Of a stretch of 64,000 nt of DNA, positions 33,219 through 41,822 are shown piece by piece. Every line of letters begins with the position of its first letter. Position 1 is the first letter of the stretch. The translations under genes and the position numbers were made by a program. The stretch is from the NCBI GenBank assembly GCA_036960175.1, contig JBALWH010000001.1, positions 62,001 through 126,000 on the forward strand, read 5' to 3'. The DNA comes from Motiliproteus sp036960175 (GTDB lineage: Bacteria > Pseudomonadota > Gammaproteobacteria > Pseudomonadales > Balneatricaceae). The notes below the pieces were generated by a model that ran no database searches, had not been told where the DNA came from, and worked only from the letters and a program-made list of their open reading frames with translations.

Positions 33219-34277
33219 ATGGCCAGTGCAGCAAAGACAGGTAGCAATCAAGCTGCCGAAGATCAGGCCAATCGTCCCTGTTTGCTGGCTCCTGCTGGCT
33301 CCTTGGAAATGGCCAAAGTAGTGGTGGATGAAGGTGCTGATGCGATCTATATGGGGCCTTTGGGTTGGAGTCGCCGTCCCTACGAATCGGAAATGACCGA
33401 TGCCGATATTCTGGAGGCGATTGAGTATGCCCAGAGTCGCGGCTGTGATGCCCGTATCGTGCTGAATACCTTCCCCAGTCCGCTGGAAATGGATGCCTTT
33501 CTCGATAAGGTCAAACTCTTCGGTAAGGGTGGCGCTTCCGGTTTTATTGTCACCGATGTGGGGGCCATTCGGCTGATTCGCGAACTGCTACCTGAGACCC
33601 AGATTCACGTCAGTATCGGTAGCGGTATCACCAATGCCATGGACGGAGATTTTTATCAGCAGGCCGGCGCTGATTTGTTGATTCTTCCCTATCGTTGGGG
33701 CGAAGAGGAAATCGATCGCATTCGTGAAACCAGCGGTATCGGTCTCGAGGTGTTTCTGTTTGAGACGGTGCAGACCGGTAAGATCTGCCCCGGCAAATGC
33801 ATTATGAGTTCCTATCTGAAGTTTCGGGAGTGGCAGGACGTGGAAGGTAAAGATTACTTTCATGGTAGCGCCAATCGCGGGGCAAAAGAGTGCTATCGGG
33901 TGTGCCAGACCAACTGGGGCTTCGGCGCTGAAGGTGAGCAGCTGCAGCAGCTGAAGTTGCGCAGTGATGCCCATCTGATGCTGGACCAGTTACCGGCCTT
34001 TATCGATCGTGGCGTTAAGTACTTCAAACTGTCGGGCCGTGAGCGGCCGGTGGAAATGATCCGTGATCTGGTGCGTTTCTATCGTAAGGCAATTGACGGC
34101 ATTATCGACGGTTCGCAAACGGATATGTCTCCTTATCGCAGCGAGCTTGAAGAGTTACGCGAGCGCTGGGTGAAAGCCAAATCGCGTCGTGTTGGTACGC
34201 TGATGGCTCGGGCGAAAAGCTATAGCGACGGTTCTGAAGTGTCAGCGCTGGTTGAACCGGTATTGGCTAATGGCTGA
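33219..34277 (+). CDS. U32-family protein C (putative Fe-S hydroxylase)
   Basis: 352 residues, similar to A and D along the whole length (LLAPAGSLEMAKVVVDEGAD, MGPLGWSRRP, LEVFLFETVQTGKICPGKC). The four-cysteine pattern is at about 190, 194, 225 and 229 (ICPGKC, KECYRVC). Compared with A it has an 18-residue polar N-terminal extension and a longer C-terminal tail. The start ATG at 33219 follows GGGAGGGG. Its stop overlaps the ATG of the binding-protein-like gene by eight bases. Confidence 0.85.
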   Translation: MASAAKTGSNQAAEDQANRPCLLAPAGSLEMAKVVVDEGADAIYMGPLGWSRRPYESEMTDADILEAIEYAQSRGCDARIVLNTFPSPLEMDAFLDKVKLFGKGGASGFIVTDVGAIRLIRELLPETQIHVSIGSGITNAMDGDFYQQAGADLLILPYRWGEEEIDRIRETSGIGLEVFLFETVQTGKICPGKCIMSSYLKFREWQDVEGKDYFHGSANRGAKECYRVCQTNWGFGAEGEQLQQLKLRSDAHLMLDQLPAFIDRGVKYFKLSGRERPVEMIRDLVRFYRKAIDGIIDGSQTDMSPYRSELEELRERWVKAKSRRVGTLMARAKSYSDGSEVSALVEPVLANG

Positions 34278-35298
34278 GCAGGTATCCAGCAATCACTCAC
34301 GGGGAACGCACCTTGGGGTTCTGAAGGCCGCTTTCGAGTATACCGGCAGCCCTCATTGGATCATGTATTGCATTCAGCGTCTGGGGCTTGATAAACAGTT
34401 TGGATTTGAACTCCAGATTGATTATATGGACGATAAAATGCGCGGACCCCGTCATTCCACCGAGCAGGCTTTGGTGGACGGCGAGGTGGATTTTATTGAT
34501 ACCGACTGGATGACGCTGGCGCGCTTCCGTCAGCAAGGTCTGGCGGTTTCGGCAGTCTATCCCTATGGACGTATCCTCGGTGGATTACTGGTAGCCGCTG
34601 ACAGCAAAATCGAATCAGTGGCGCAGTTGCAGGGCTGTTCACTGGGGGTGGTGGGCCGGAGTGATAAAAATTGGATTCTGACCCAGGCCTACGCTAAAAA
34701 GGTTCACCAGATTGATCTGGCTGAACAGGTACAACTGCGCCATGCCAGCTCCAAGTCTGAATTACAGCAGTGGCTGCAGCAGCGGCAGGTTGATGCTGGG
34801 TTGGTTTACTGGCATCAGATCCCAGAATTGACCCGGCAGCATGGCTATCGATTACTGCTGGATATACCGACGATACTGCCTGCTCTGGGTATGCCTTCGA
34901 CGCCGACCACTTTTTTTCTGTTTCGTGATGCCTTTGTTGAAAGTCATCCGGAGTTGATCGAAGCCTATATTCAGGCCTTCCAGGCAGCCGTTAATCAACT
35001 TCAGCACGATGACGCCCTCTGGCAGGAAATCGCCGATAAAATCCTCAATCTTGATGATGCGGAGCAGCTGGCCGGATTAAGGGATGTCTGGAGCTCGCGG
35101 ATATCGGGATCATGGAGTGGCACAAATATAAAAATGCTGCAGGTGTTCTATCAACAGTTGCAGCAATTGACGGGTGAGTCGTTTGCAGCGGGTAATCGCA
35201 TGCCAGATGGCTGCTTTAACTGGCAGTTTATGCAGCCAGCGGCAGTCTTATGCGATCAATTAGCAAGCGAGCAACCATCCAACAGGATAGCGCTATGA
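34270..35298 (+). CDS. NMT1/THI5-type binding-protein-fold protein without signal peptide
   Basis: 342 residues from the ATG at 34270, overlapping the previous stop in ATGGCTGA. The fold type is suggested by GSPHWIMYCIQRLGLDKQFG, STEQALVDGEVDFIDTD, GGLLVAADSKIESVAQLQG and LGVVGRSDKNW, typical of SsuA/TauA/ThiY-like periplasmic binding proteins. There is no signal peptide or lipobox, and no ABC permease or ATPase is nearby. It may be cytoplasmic. Related folds serve as enzymes in MqnA/MqnD and yeast Thi5, so an enzymatic or ligand-sensing role is possible. Confidence 0.75.
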   Translation: MAEQVSSNHSRGTHLGVLKAAFEYTGSPHWIMYCIQRLGLDKQFGFELQIDYMDDKMRGPRHSTEQALVDGEVDFIDTDWMTLARFRQQGLAVSAVYPYGRILGGLLVAADSKIESVAQLQGCSLGVVGRSDKNWILTQAYAKKVHQIDLAEQVQLRHASSKSELQQWLQQRQVDAGLVYWHQIPELTRQHGYRLLLDIPTILPALGMPSTPTTFFLFRDAFVESHPELIEAYIQAFQAAVNQLQHDDALWQEIADKILNLDDAEQLAGLRDVWSSRISGSWSGTNIKMLQVFYQQLQQLTGESFAAGNRMPDGCFNWQFMQPAAVLCDQLASEQPSNRIAL

Positions 35299-36299
35299 AT
35301 ATGACACCAGTAGCACCAGATTCTTTATCACATCCGATCAAGCTGATGGGCCCCGGCGGTAGCAGAGATATGGCGCTTGCTACCCTTGAGGCCGGTGCAG
35401 ATTCTGTTTTTATCGGCCCTAAAGGCTGGAGTCGGCGGCCTAAGAGTGATGAGTTGACCGATGCCGAAATGTTTGAGGTTATCGATTACGGCTTGGCCGA
35501 AGACAAAGATATACGAGTGGCGATCAACGTGATGCCGGCCCCTGATGAAATAAGCTTGTTTATGCGCAAGATTGAACAGTTTGCCAAACGCGGCGCCCAA
35601 GGGGTGATGCTCTGTGATCCCGGTTGTATTCGCATGGTCAGAGAGCAGTTTCCTGAACTTGAAATCCATGTCAGTGTGACGGCAGGTCTGTTTAACCGAG
35701 AGGATATCCAGATGTATCGCGAACTGGGGGCGAATATTGTCGTGATCCCTTACCGTTGGGGCAGTGAGGAAATAGCTCAGATCCGCGATCAGTCCGGGGT
35801 GCAGCTCGAAGCCTTCTTGTTTCAACCGCCGAAAAGAAGTTGGATTTGCCCGGGCCGCTGTTATTCCAGTAGCTATTTCCATATCGCCCATAAACATGAT
35901 GCTGAGGATAAGAACCACTTTATTGGCAGCGCCAGTCGTGGGGGTAGTTGTCATCGAATCTGCCGTATTGACTGGCAGATGATGAAGGGTTCTACCAAGT
36001 TGGATGAAGAGCTGTTTGCACAACGACAGAACCTCAAGGCCAGCCCTGAATTGTTGTTATGGGAGTTGCCTGAGTACCTGCGCCTGGGGGTTTCCAGGCT
36101 GAAAATTCCCGGCCGTGAACGTTCCATCTCCCTGGTGGTCGAGATCGTCGGTTTTTACCGGCGGGTGCTGGATCATCTGCTAGCGGGTGGCCAGTGTCTG
36201 GATGCCTACGAAGACGAGTGGAAAGCGTTGAAATACCGTTGGGAGCATGAGAAGAAAAAGCGTGATAATAATCTGATCAATCTGGCGATGACCGGTTGA
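35295..36299 (+). CDS. U32-family protein D (putative Fe-S hydroxylase)
   Basis: 334 residues from the ATG at 35295 (MNMTPVAPDSLSHPIKLMGP), which overlaps the previous stop as ATGA and follows AGGATAG. It is a paralogue of A and C, with GPGGSRDMALATLEAGAD, GPKGWSRRPKSDEL and EAFLFQPPKRSWICPGRC. The four-cysteine pattern is at about 185, 189, 219 and 223 (CPGRC, GGSCHRIC), with Arg for Lys in the first pair. The C-terminus is short and basic. One base separates it from the final gene of the operon. Confidence 0.85.
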   Translation: MNMTPVAPDSLSHPIKLMGPGGSRDMALATLEAGADSVFIGPKGWSRRPKSDELTDAEMFEVIDYGLAEDKDIRVAINVMPAPDEISLFMRKIEQFAKRGAQGVMLCDPGCIRMVREQFPELEIHVSVTAGLFNREDIQMYRELGANIVVIPYRWGSEEIAQIRDQSGVQLEAFLFQPPKRSWICPGRCYSSSYFHIAHKHDAEDKNHFIGSASRGGSCHRICRIDWQMMKGSTKLDEELFAQRQNLKASPELLLWELPEYLRLGVSRLKIPGRERSISLVVEIVGFYRRVLDHLLAGGQCLDAYEDEWKALKYRWEHEKKKRDNNLINLAMTG

Positions 36300-36300
36300 A

Positions 36301-38958
36301 ATGATGATTTCTGTTGCCAGTCATTTATCGACCGTTTGGCCTGCGCTTGAAGCGGCCAATGATCATGGCCTGCCATGGTTGCTGCCCTTGTCATCGGTGC
36401 GGGCGGATCAATTGTCTTCGGTAGGGACTAAGGCGGTTAATCTGGCGCGGATGATGGAACAATCTCTGCAGGTGCCCGATGGTTTTGTGATCACCACTGA
36501 GGCTTATCGGCAGGGCTATAGTCGGCTTGTGAAACCGGCACTCAGTGAAGCGCTTCGCCAGCAATTGCTGGCGGAATATGGCCGCCTGCGCCGTCGTTAT
36601 CCAGGCAGTCGATTTGCGGTTCGCAGCTCAGCCCCGGAAGAAGATGGCCAGCTATCCAGCTGGGCGGGGATGTTCGTGTCCACCCTCTATGTTGAATCCG
36701 AAAGTGATTTCATCGCCGCCGTGGAACTGGGGTTTGAATCCCTGCACAGTTGCGAAGTCAGCTTATTCCGGGACCAGCAGCAGGGGGCGAAAACAGATCC
36801 GGCCATGGCCCTAGTGGTGCAGTGTCAGGTCGAAGCAGAAGTCTCAGGTATTCTTTTCACTCGCGATCCCCTGAAACACAATCGCGATTCAGGGGCAGAC
36901 CGTCTTTGCATTAATGCCGTGGCCGGGATGGCAGAGGCGCTGGCCAGTGGTGAGGTTAATGGTGATCATTACTGGCTCGACTATGACAGCGGGTGTTGGC
37001 AACAGCAATTGGATGCTGAGTGTTCTGAAAATCCCGACACAGGAGTGCTCAGTGACCTTCAACGTCAGCAATTGGTCGTGCTGGCAGGCGTTCTGGAACA
37101 ACAGTTTTCGCAGCCACTGGATATTGAATTTGCTATTGCCGGGCAGCAGATCTGGTTGTTGCAGGCTCGGCCTATTGTTGCCCCAGCGAGTCGGGTAGGG
37201 GCTGAACATCTAAGCACCCGTGCGCAGCAATGGCTGGCCGACGAGAAGCAGCGGCTGGCCGATCGGTTGGCTGATCTGCAGCGTCGCCAGTTGTTACAGT
37301 CTGGTCCGGGGGTGCTGAGTAATAGCAATATTGCCGAACTGCTCCCCAGCCCCACGCCCATGAGTTTTGCGATATTCAATCAGGTTTTTGGCGGTGCTAA
37401 TGGTGCTATATGTACAGGTCGCAGAGCGCTGGGTTATGACATCGATGGGGCTGTAACCGAACATCTTTTTGAAATGGTTGCGGGGCAGCCCTATTTTCAT
37501 CTGGAGTTCGATGCCCGTTGTTACCAGCACTACCATCCGCTGCCGGTCGCTGACTACATTGATGCGGTTCGACGGGACCCGTTGCGGGCGAATTATCCGG
37601 AATTTGGCCTGTATCAGCAATTTATTGGTGAAGCGAAAAGCAATAGCCAGGCTGCGACAGAAACTTGCCGACAGCAAGACAATGCCCGCTTTCATAGTCA
37701 GATGACGACCCAGGGTCAGCATTACCTGAGTCAGCAGCGAGCATCGATAGAAGCCTATCTGGCTCGCAATTTAGAGGCGCAGCGGCAGTTACCTCTAGCG
37801 TCTATGAATGCCGAGGCGTTGCTGCGTCAGGTCCATAGTTGGCTTGAGCATCTGCGGCAACTGTCGTGCCACCATTTTGTCATGGTGGCACGGCTGGGGT
37901 TCTACTTTGCCGAAAGCCTGCGCTTTCATCTGCATCCCCTCTACGCTGAGGAAACCGAACACTGGATGAATCAGTTGCTGCAAGCCTTGCCGGGCAGTCG
38001 CATCAATCAGCAGAGTTTCGATCTGCACAAGCTTCGCACTAATCAACTCTCCTCAGAGAGCTATCTGAACCGCTACGGTCACCTGGCCAGTAATGAACTG
38101 GAGCTGTCTCTGCCACGCAATAGCGAGCAATCGCAGTGGCTTGAAGGGCTCTGTAATCTGTCAGCCATGGCGGTAGGCGACCAGCAGGGGGAGGTGGAAT
38201 TCCGTCAGCAAATCCGCGTGCGAAAAACCTGGGAGCGCAAATTTTTTGCGTCACTCTCGGCACTAAAACTTGCACCCCAGCAGCAGCAACAAATCTGCTC
38301 CGACCTGCGTATGGCTCGCCGATTTCTGCCGTTGCGAGAGACCATCAAATACTACTATGCCGGTGAGTACGGATTGATTCGCCAGGCCTTACTGTTGCTA
38401 GCGCAAAAGACTGGGTTAGATGAGCAGCAAATATTTTATCTGCGCCCCGAGGAGCTTCCTGATTCCTTGCCGCAAGCAGCGGCACTTCGCCCCTTGATCG
38501 AACAGCGCCAACAGCAGCGCCAGCTGGCGCAGGAGATCGCCAAGGGGCGACCTCTGGCAGCGGTTATATTTGGAGATGACATCAAGTTAATAGAGTCCTT
38601 CGTCATTGCTGATCATGCCGGTGGTGATAGGGTTCACAATGGCCAGCCGATGTCGCCAGGATTTATCCGCGGGAAGGTGAGGCTGATCGACCCCAGTACT
38701 ACCGACCTGCATCAACTGATGGCAACCGTGACCGCTCAGGACATCATCGTTACGCGCTCAGCCAATCTAGGCTTGGCCCCGCTGATGCGCAAGGTCGCTG
38801 GCCTGATTGTCGAGGTGGGAGGGCTGCTGGCTCATAGTGCTTGCCAAGCCCGCGAAGCCGGTATCCCCGCCATGGTGCTTCCTAATGCGACGCAGATATT
38901 GAAAGAGGGTGGGATGGTCAGCTTTGATGGCCAGAAGGGGATTTTGCAGCAGGTTTAA
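36301..38958 (+). CDS. PEP-synthase/rifampin-phosphotransferase-like enzyme
   Basis: 885 residues. The N-terminal third is a PPDK-type ATP-grasp domain (VGTKAVNLARM, FAVRSSAPEEDGQLSSW, SGILFTRDPLKH, DIEFAIAGQQIWLLQARPIV). The middle is poorly conserved. The C-terminal swivelling phosphohistidine domain has MSPGFIRGKVRL and GGLLAHSACQAREAGIPA with catalytic His near 845. The C-terminal PEP/pyruvate barrel of true PEP synthase is missing. The order ATP-grasp, substrate domain, His domain matches rifampin phosphotransferases, which phosphorylate hydroxyl groups using ATP and release AMP and phosphate. The natural substrate is unknown; hydroxylated products of the U32 proteins are an inferred possibility. 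Confidence 0.82.
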   Translation: MMISVASHLSTVWPALEAANDHGLPWLLPLSSVRADQLSSVGTKAVNLARMMEQSLQVPDGFVITTEAYRQGYSRLVKPALSEALRQQLLAEYGRLRRRYPGSRFAVRSSAPEEDGQLSSWAGMFVSTLYVESESDFIAAVELGFESLHSCEVSLFRDQQQGAKTDPAMALVVQCQVEAEVSGILFTRDPLKHNRDSGADRLCINAVAGMAEALASGEVNGDHYWLDYDSGCWQQQLDAECSENPDTGVLSDLQRQQLVVLAGVLEQQFSQPLDIEFAIAGQQIWLLQARPIVAPASRVGAEHLSTRAQQWLADEKQRLADRLADLQRRQLLQSGPGVLSNSNIAELLPSPTPMSFAIFNQVFGGANGAICTGRRALGYDIDGAVTEHLFEMVAGQPYFHLEFDARCYQHYHPLPVADYIDAVRRDPLRANYPEFGLYQQFIGEAKSNSQAATETCRQQDNARFHSQMTTQGQHYLSQQRASIEAYLARNLEAQRQLPLASMNAEALLRQVHSWLEHLRQLSCHHFVMVARLGFYFAESLRFHLHPLYAEETEHWMNQLLQALPGSRINQQSFDLHKLRTNQLSSESYLNRYGHLASNELELSLPRNSEQSQWLEGLCNLSAMAVGDQQGEVEFRQQIRVRKTWERKFFASLSALKLAPQQQQQICSDLRMARRFLPLRETIKYYYAGEYGLIRQALLLLAQKTGLDEQQIFYLRPEELPDSLPQAAALRPLIEQRQQQRQLAQEIAKGRPLAAVIFGDDIKLIESFVIADHAGGDRVHNGQPMSPGFIRGKVRLIDPSTTDLHQLMATVTAQDIIVTRSANLGLAPLMRKVAGLIVEVGGLLAHSACQAREAGIPAMVLPNATQILKEGGMVSFDGQKGILQQV

Positions 38959-39902
38959 TGGCAGAGTCTTCTACTGCGTTAGACGCCATATGTCGTCAAT
39001 ATTACTAAAAGCTTACTCTGCAATCTTCAGATTAATCATTTCGCCCCTCGGCGACTCCCTTTTCTTAAGAGGCAAAAAAGGGAGCCCCCCCTGAAGCTCG
39101 GCCCTTGGCTACCCTTACTTCTCCTTTACAGCGGGCGCTACACAGCTGGCCCAGCGGACTCGCTGCTCTATCCTATTGATGGCCGCCGTTGCAATAATCG
39201 AAGATTGAACAGGATCTTGCTTACGCGGGGTAGCAAAAAAGAAGGCCGCGCTAGGCGACCTTAAATGCTTAAACAAAGATAGGTTGGAAACTGAATGTTA
39301 CCATCTATAAATGGTAACGCAATACTTAATGATAAATATTCTCATTTGCATTTATGGTCTTTGTGGGTTAGCCTGAGCATGGCGATTAAGACAGATCTGG
39401 TCGAGTTAGAATGCTTGGGTAAAACCCCCTCTGATGGCTTTTTTTGCGATGATCTGTCGACTACTGTGAGTATTTATATGCAATGGGTAAGGAGGCTGTT
39501 ATGACCCAGGATCTATGGTTAGGAGTGGTTTTTTTGGGTGCTGCTGCTTTGCTTATGCTCGTTGGTATCTAATGGCGGTTAAAAATATTGTTAACAAAAT
39601 TCATCTGCGGAATAAGCTTGAATAAATCTATTCCTAGCAGTCGCTGCTGGGTCCAGAGTGAGTATCCTTAATACTTTATTGTTAGCAGCTGCAGCGTTCA
39701 TATGTCATTTGGTTATTGCTGTGAAACGGTCGTTTAAATCTGTGAAATAACCGCTAAATGACGCTAAATCACTTTTAACTGACAAATTTAAATAATTTCT
39801 TTAGGTTCTTTTACTGCTGCCGCTAACGGGATCTACGGACGTTTTTTTCGGAATGGATGCCGGCCAGGATATCATTTTTTGTTTCATGGCAGGATGTATT
39901 TG
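38959..39902. other. Long intergenic region after the U32 operon
   Basis: About 940 bases, with a 23-residue micro-frame near 39501 as the only supportable coding signal. Structures seen: CTCCCTTTT / AAAAGGGAG around 39055-39082, and AAGGCCGC-N5-GCGACCTT around 39242-39262 with one mismatch. Read on the minus strand the latter is followed by C-T6, so it could be a minus-strand terminator, although no minus-strand gene lies to its right. No clear terminator follows the operon on the plus strand. An unannotated small RNA is possible. Confidence 0.45.
39501..39572 (+). CDS. Possible 23-residue hydrophobic microprotein
   Basis: ATG at 39501 with an excellent AAGGAGG six bases upstream opens a 23-residue frame, MTQDLWLGVVFLGAAALLML plus VGI. 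It is nearly all one hydrophobic helix, like known small membrane peptides such as CydX or KdpF in size and character, though I do not recognise a family. The start overlaps the stop of a doubtful 69-codon frame (39295-39504). Short hydrophobic frames occur by chance, so the ribosome-binding site is the main support. Confidence 0.4.
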   Translation: MTQDLWLGVVFLGAAALLMLVGI

Positions 39903-40925
39903 ATGTATCAGGATAGTTCCGAACAAGCCGCTAAATATCTACGTGAAGCGGTTCCTTTGATGGTGAAGCATAAAATCCCCCCGACACCCTATAACTATGC
40001 CATCTGGTATAGCTATGTTACCAACCGTAACCCGGAATTGAAGACCGCGATTGACGATACCATTGAAAATCATGGTACGTGCCCCAGTTCGGCCACGGAG
40101 GAGCTGTTTCGCAGCCACATCATTGGAGATCAGATTGCTGACAGCGAAGCGGTACAGCAGGGCCTTAAGGCGGTCATCTCTGAGTTACGGGCCCAAGTCG
40201 ATGCAGCGCTAGTGGGGGCGGAAGATTTTCACCAGTTGCTGGAAGCTTCCAGTACTTCTTTGGAGCTGTCTCCGGAGCGGTTGGATCTAGGAGCGTTGAT
40301 TGGCACGCTGTCCCAAGGTACCCAGAATGTTAGCGACACAACCTGGATGTTTAAGCGGCGTATGGCGGAGGCTCAGCAAGAGGTTGAGCAGTTGAAACAG
40401 GAGTTGAAATTATCCCAGCAGGAGGCTGAACGTGATCCTCTGAGTGGTCTTTATAATCGCCGCTATTTTGAACGGCAGGTGAAACAGCTTCTCAGTCAGG
40501 AAGTGATGGAAAACTACTGCTTGATCATTGTCGATATCGATCATTTTAAAAAGTTTAATGATAACTACGGGCATCTTATTGGCGACAGGGTGATTCAGAG
40601 TGTTGCTCAGATGTTGCAAAAGTTTGTTGCTGATACTGAGATGGCAGTGCGCTTTGGGGGTGAAGAATTTCTGCTGTTGGTACGGGAACAGAATCTTTCT
40701 ATTGTTTTAGAAAGGGCCGAAAATGTGCGTAAGCAGACCCAAGGAATCGTTTTGAAAGATCGTCGGGCTGGAAAGGATATAAGTCGTATTACGGCGTCCT
40801 TTGGGGTGTCCCAATATCGTGCCGGAGATACCCTGGGTGGCTGGATCGAACGTGCTGACAAGGCGCTCTATCGGGCTAAAAGACAAGGTCGGAATCAAGT
40901 TGTTGCCGACACTGATGCGCAGTGA
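39903..40925 (+). CDS. Diguanylate cyclase (GGDEF) with helical N-terminal region
   Basis: 340 residues from the ATG at 39903 (MYQDSSEQAAKYLREAV); ATG 39894 is an alternative. The N-terminal 165 residues are helical and cytoplasmic, without transmembrane segments, ending in a coiled coil (AEAQQEVEQLKQELKLSQQE). The GGDEF domain is complete: RDPLSGLYNRRYF, DIDHFKKFNDNYGH and the active-site RFGGEEF. The RxxD inhibitory site is absent at the expected position (ADTE), so product inhibition by c-di-GMP is unlikely. It converges with another GGDEF gene with no gap between the stop codons. Confidence 0.92.
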   Translation: MYQDSSEQAAKYLREAVPLMVKHKIPPTPYNYAIWYSYVTNRNPELKTAIDDTIENHGTCPSSATEELFRSHIIGDQIADSEAVQQGLKAVISELRAQVDAALVGAEDFHQLLEASSTSLELSPERLDLGALIGTLSQGTQNVSDTTWMFKRRMAEAQQEVEQLKQELKLSQQEAERDPLSGLYNRRYFERQVKQLLSQEVMENYCLIIVDIDHFKKFNDNYGHLIGDRVIQSVAQMLQKFVADTEMAVRFGGEEFLLLVREQNLSIVLERAENVRKQTQGIVLKDRRAGKDISRITASFGVSQYRAGDTLGGWIERADKALYRAKRQGRNQVVADTDAQ

Positions 40926-41822
40926 CTAGTCCTCTACTTTCTTCGCTTTGATGGCCTGGTTTCCGCCATCTTTTTTGGCTTGGTACATGGCCATATCCGC
41001 CCGTTTGAACAGGTCTTCAGGCCCTTCCCCAGGGGTGAATTCAGTGATGCCGATACTAATGCTGACCTTTGGAGGGGCTTGCATATGGTTAAGGGGCGTG
41101 CGCTCGGAAAATACCTTTAGTAGTCGTTTGGCAACCGCCAAGGCTTGATCTTCTTCGGCTTCCGGAAGGATGAGCATGAATTCATCACCACCGTAGCGAA
41201 AGCCAAAATCACAGCCTCTCAGCTCATCGCGAATAATCTGACCCATAAAGCTGATGATAGAGTCGCCGATGATGTGGCCTAGCTGGTCGTTGACGGACTT
41301 GAAGTTGTCCAGGTCTAAGCAGGCTAGGGCGAGAGGATGCTTATAGCGATTGCAGCGGGCAATTTCCTTGATCAAGGTGGATCGAAAATGGCGTTGGTTG
41401 TAAAGGCCGCTGAGACTATCGGTGATAGATTGTTGTTTGAGAGTCTGTTCCAGCTCTTTGCGGAAGCTGAGGTCATGGAAGAAGCCGATACTGCCAACTT
41501 CGTTATCATCTTCCAGCAGTAGGGTTGCTGAAATCTGAATAGGTACGATGTTGCCATCCTTAGTTTTCATGGCAGACTCGTGGCCTTTAATTTGGCCTGT
41601 ACCGCCCAACGCTTTATCGTACATCAGTCGTTTTACATCACGACCGGCAGCCGGTGGATGATAAATTTGACTGATGTTTAGAGCGCCAATAGCGTCTTGC
41701 GCAGCATAGCCGAGCAAATTTTCCGCGGCGGGATTGAATAGCGTAATCATTCCGGCTCGGTTAACTGCAATAATCGGTTCTGGACAGATTATTGCTAACT
41801 GGTCCCCTAAGGATTTAGACAT
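40926..41822 (-). CDS. PAS-GGDEF diguanylate cyclase
   Basis: 298 residues. The PAS domain occupies about residues 8-125 (PIIAVNRAGMITLFNPAAEN, GYAAQDAIG). The GGDEF domain occupies about 135-290, with SLSGLYNQRHF, LDLDNFKSVNDQLGH and the intact RYGGDEF active site. An RxxD inhibitory site (RGCD) sits at the expected distance, so feedback inhibition is plausible, unlike the convergent neighbour. No transmembrane segment is seen. It is a soluble sensor-type enzyme making c-di-GMP. Confidence 0.93.
   Translation of the reverse strand: MSKSLGDQLAIICPEPIIAVNRAGMITLFNPAAENLLGYAAQDAIGALNISQIYHPPAAGRDVKRLMYDKALGGTGQIKGHESAMKTKDGNIVPIQISATLLLEDDNEVGSIGFFHDLSFRKELEQTLKQQSITDSLSGLYNQRHFRSTLIKEIARCNRYKHPLALACLDLDNFKSVNDQLGHIIGDSIISFMGQIIRDELRGCDFGFRYGGDEFMLILPEAEEDQALAVAKRLLKVFSERTPLNHMQAPPKVSISIGITEFTPGEGPEDLFKRADMAMYQAKKDGGNQAIKAKKVED

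Noticed and set aside
35328..36023. Open frame opposite U32 protein D (231 codons)
   Set aside because: It lies inside a gene with clear family motifs on the other strand; the product has no recognisable domain.
39295..39504. 69-codon frame before the 23-residue micro-frame
   Set aside because: The stop overlaps the next ATG, which looks like coupling, but the ribosome-binding site is weak and the composition is not convincingly protein-like.
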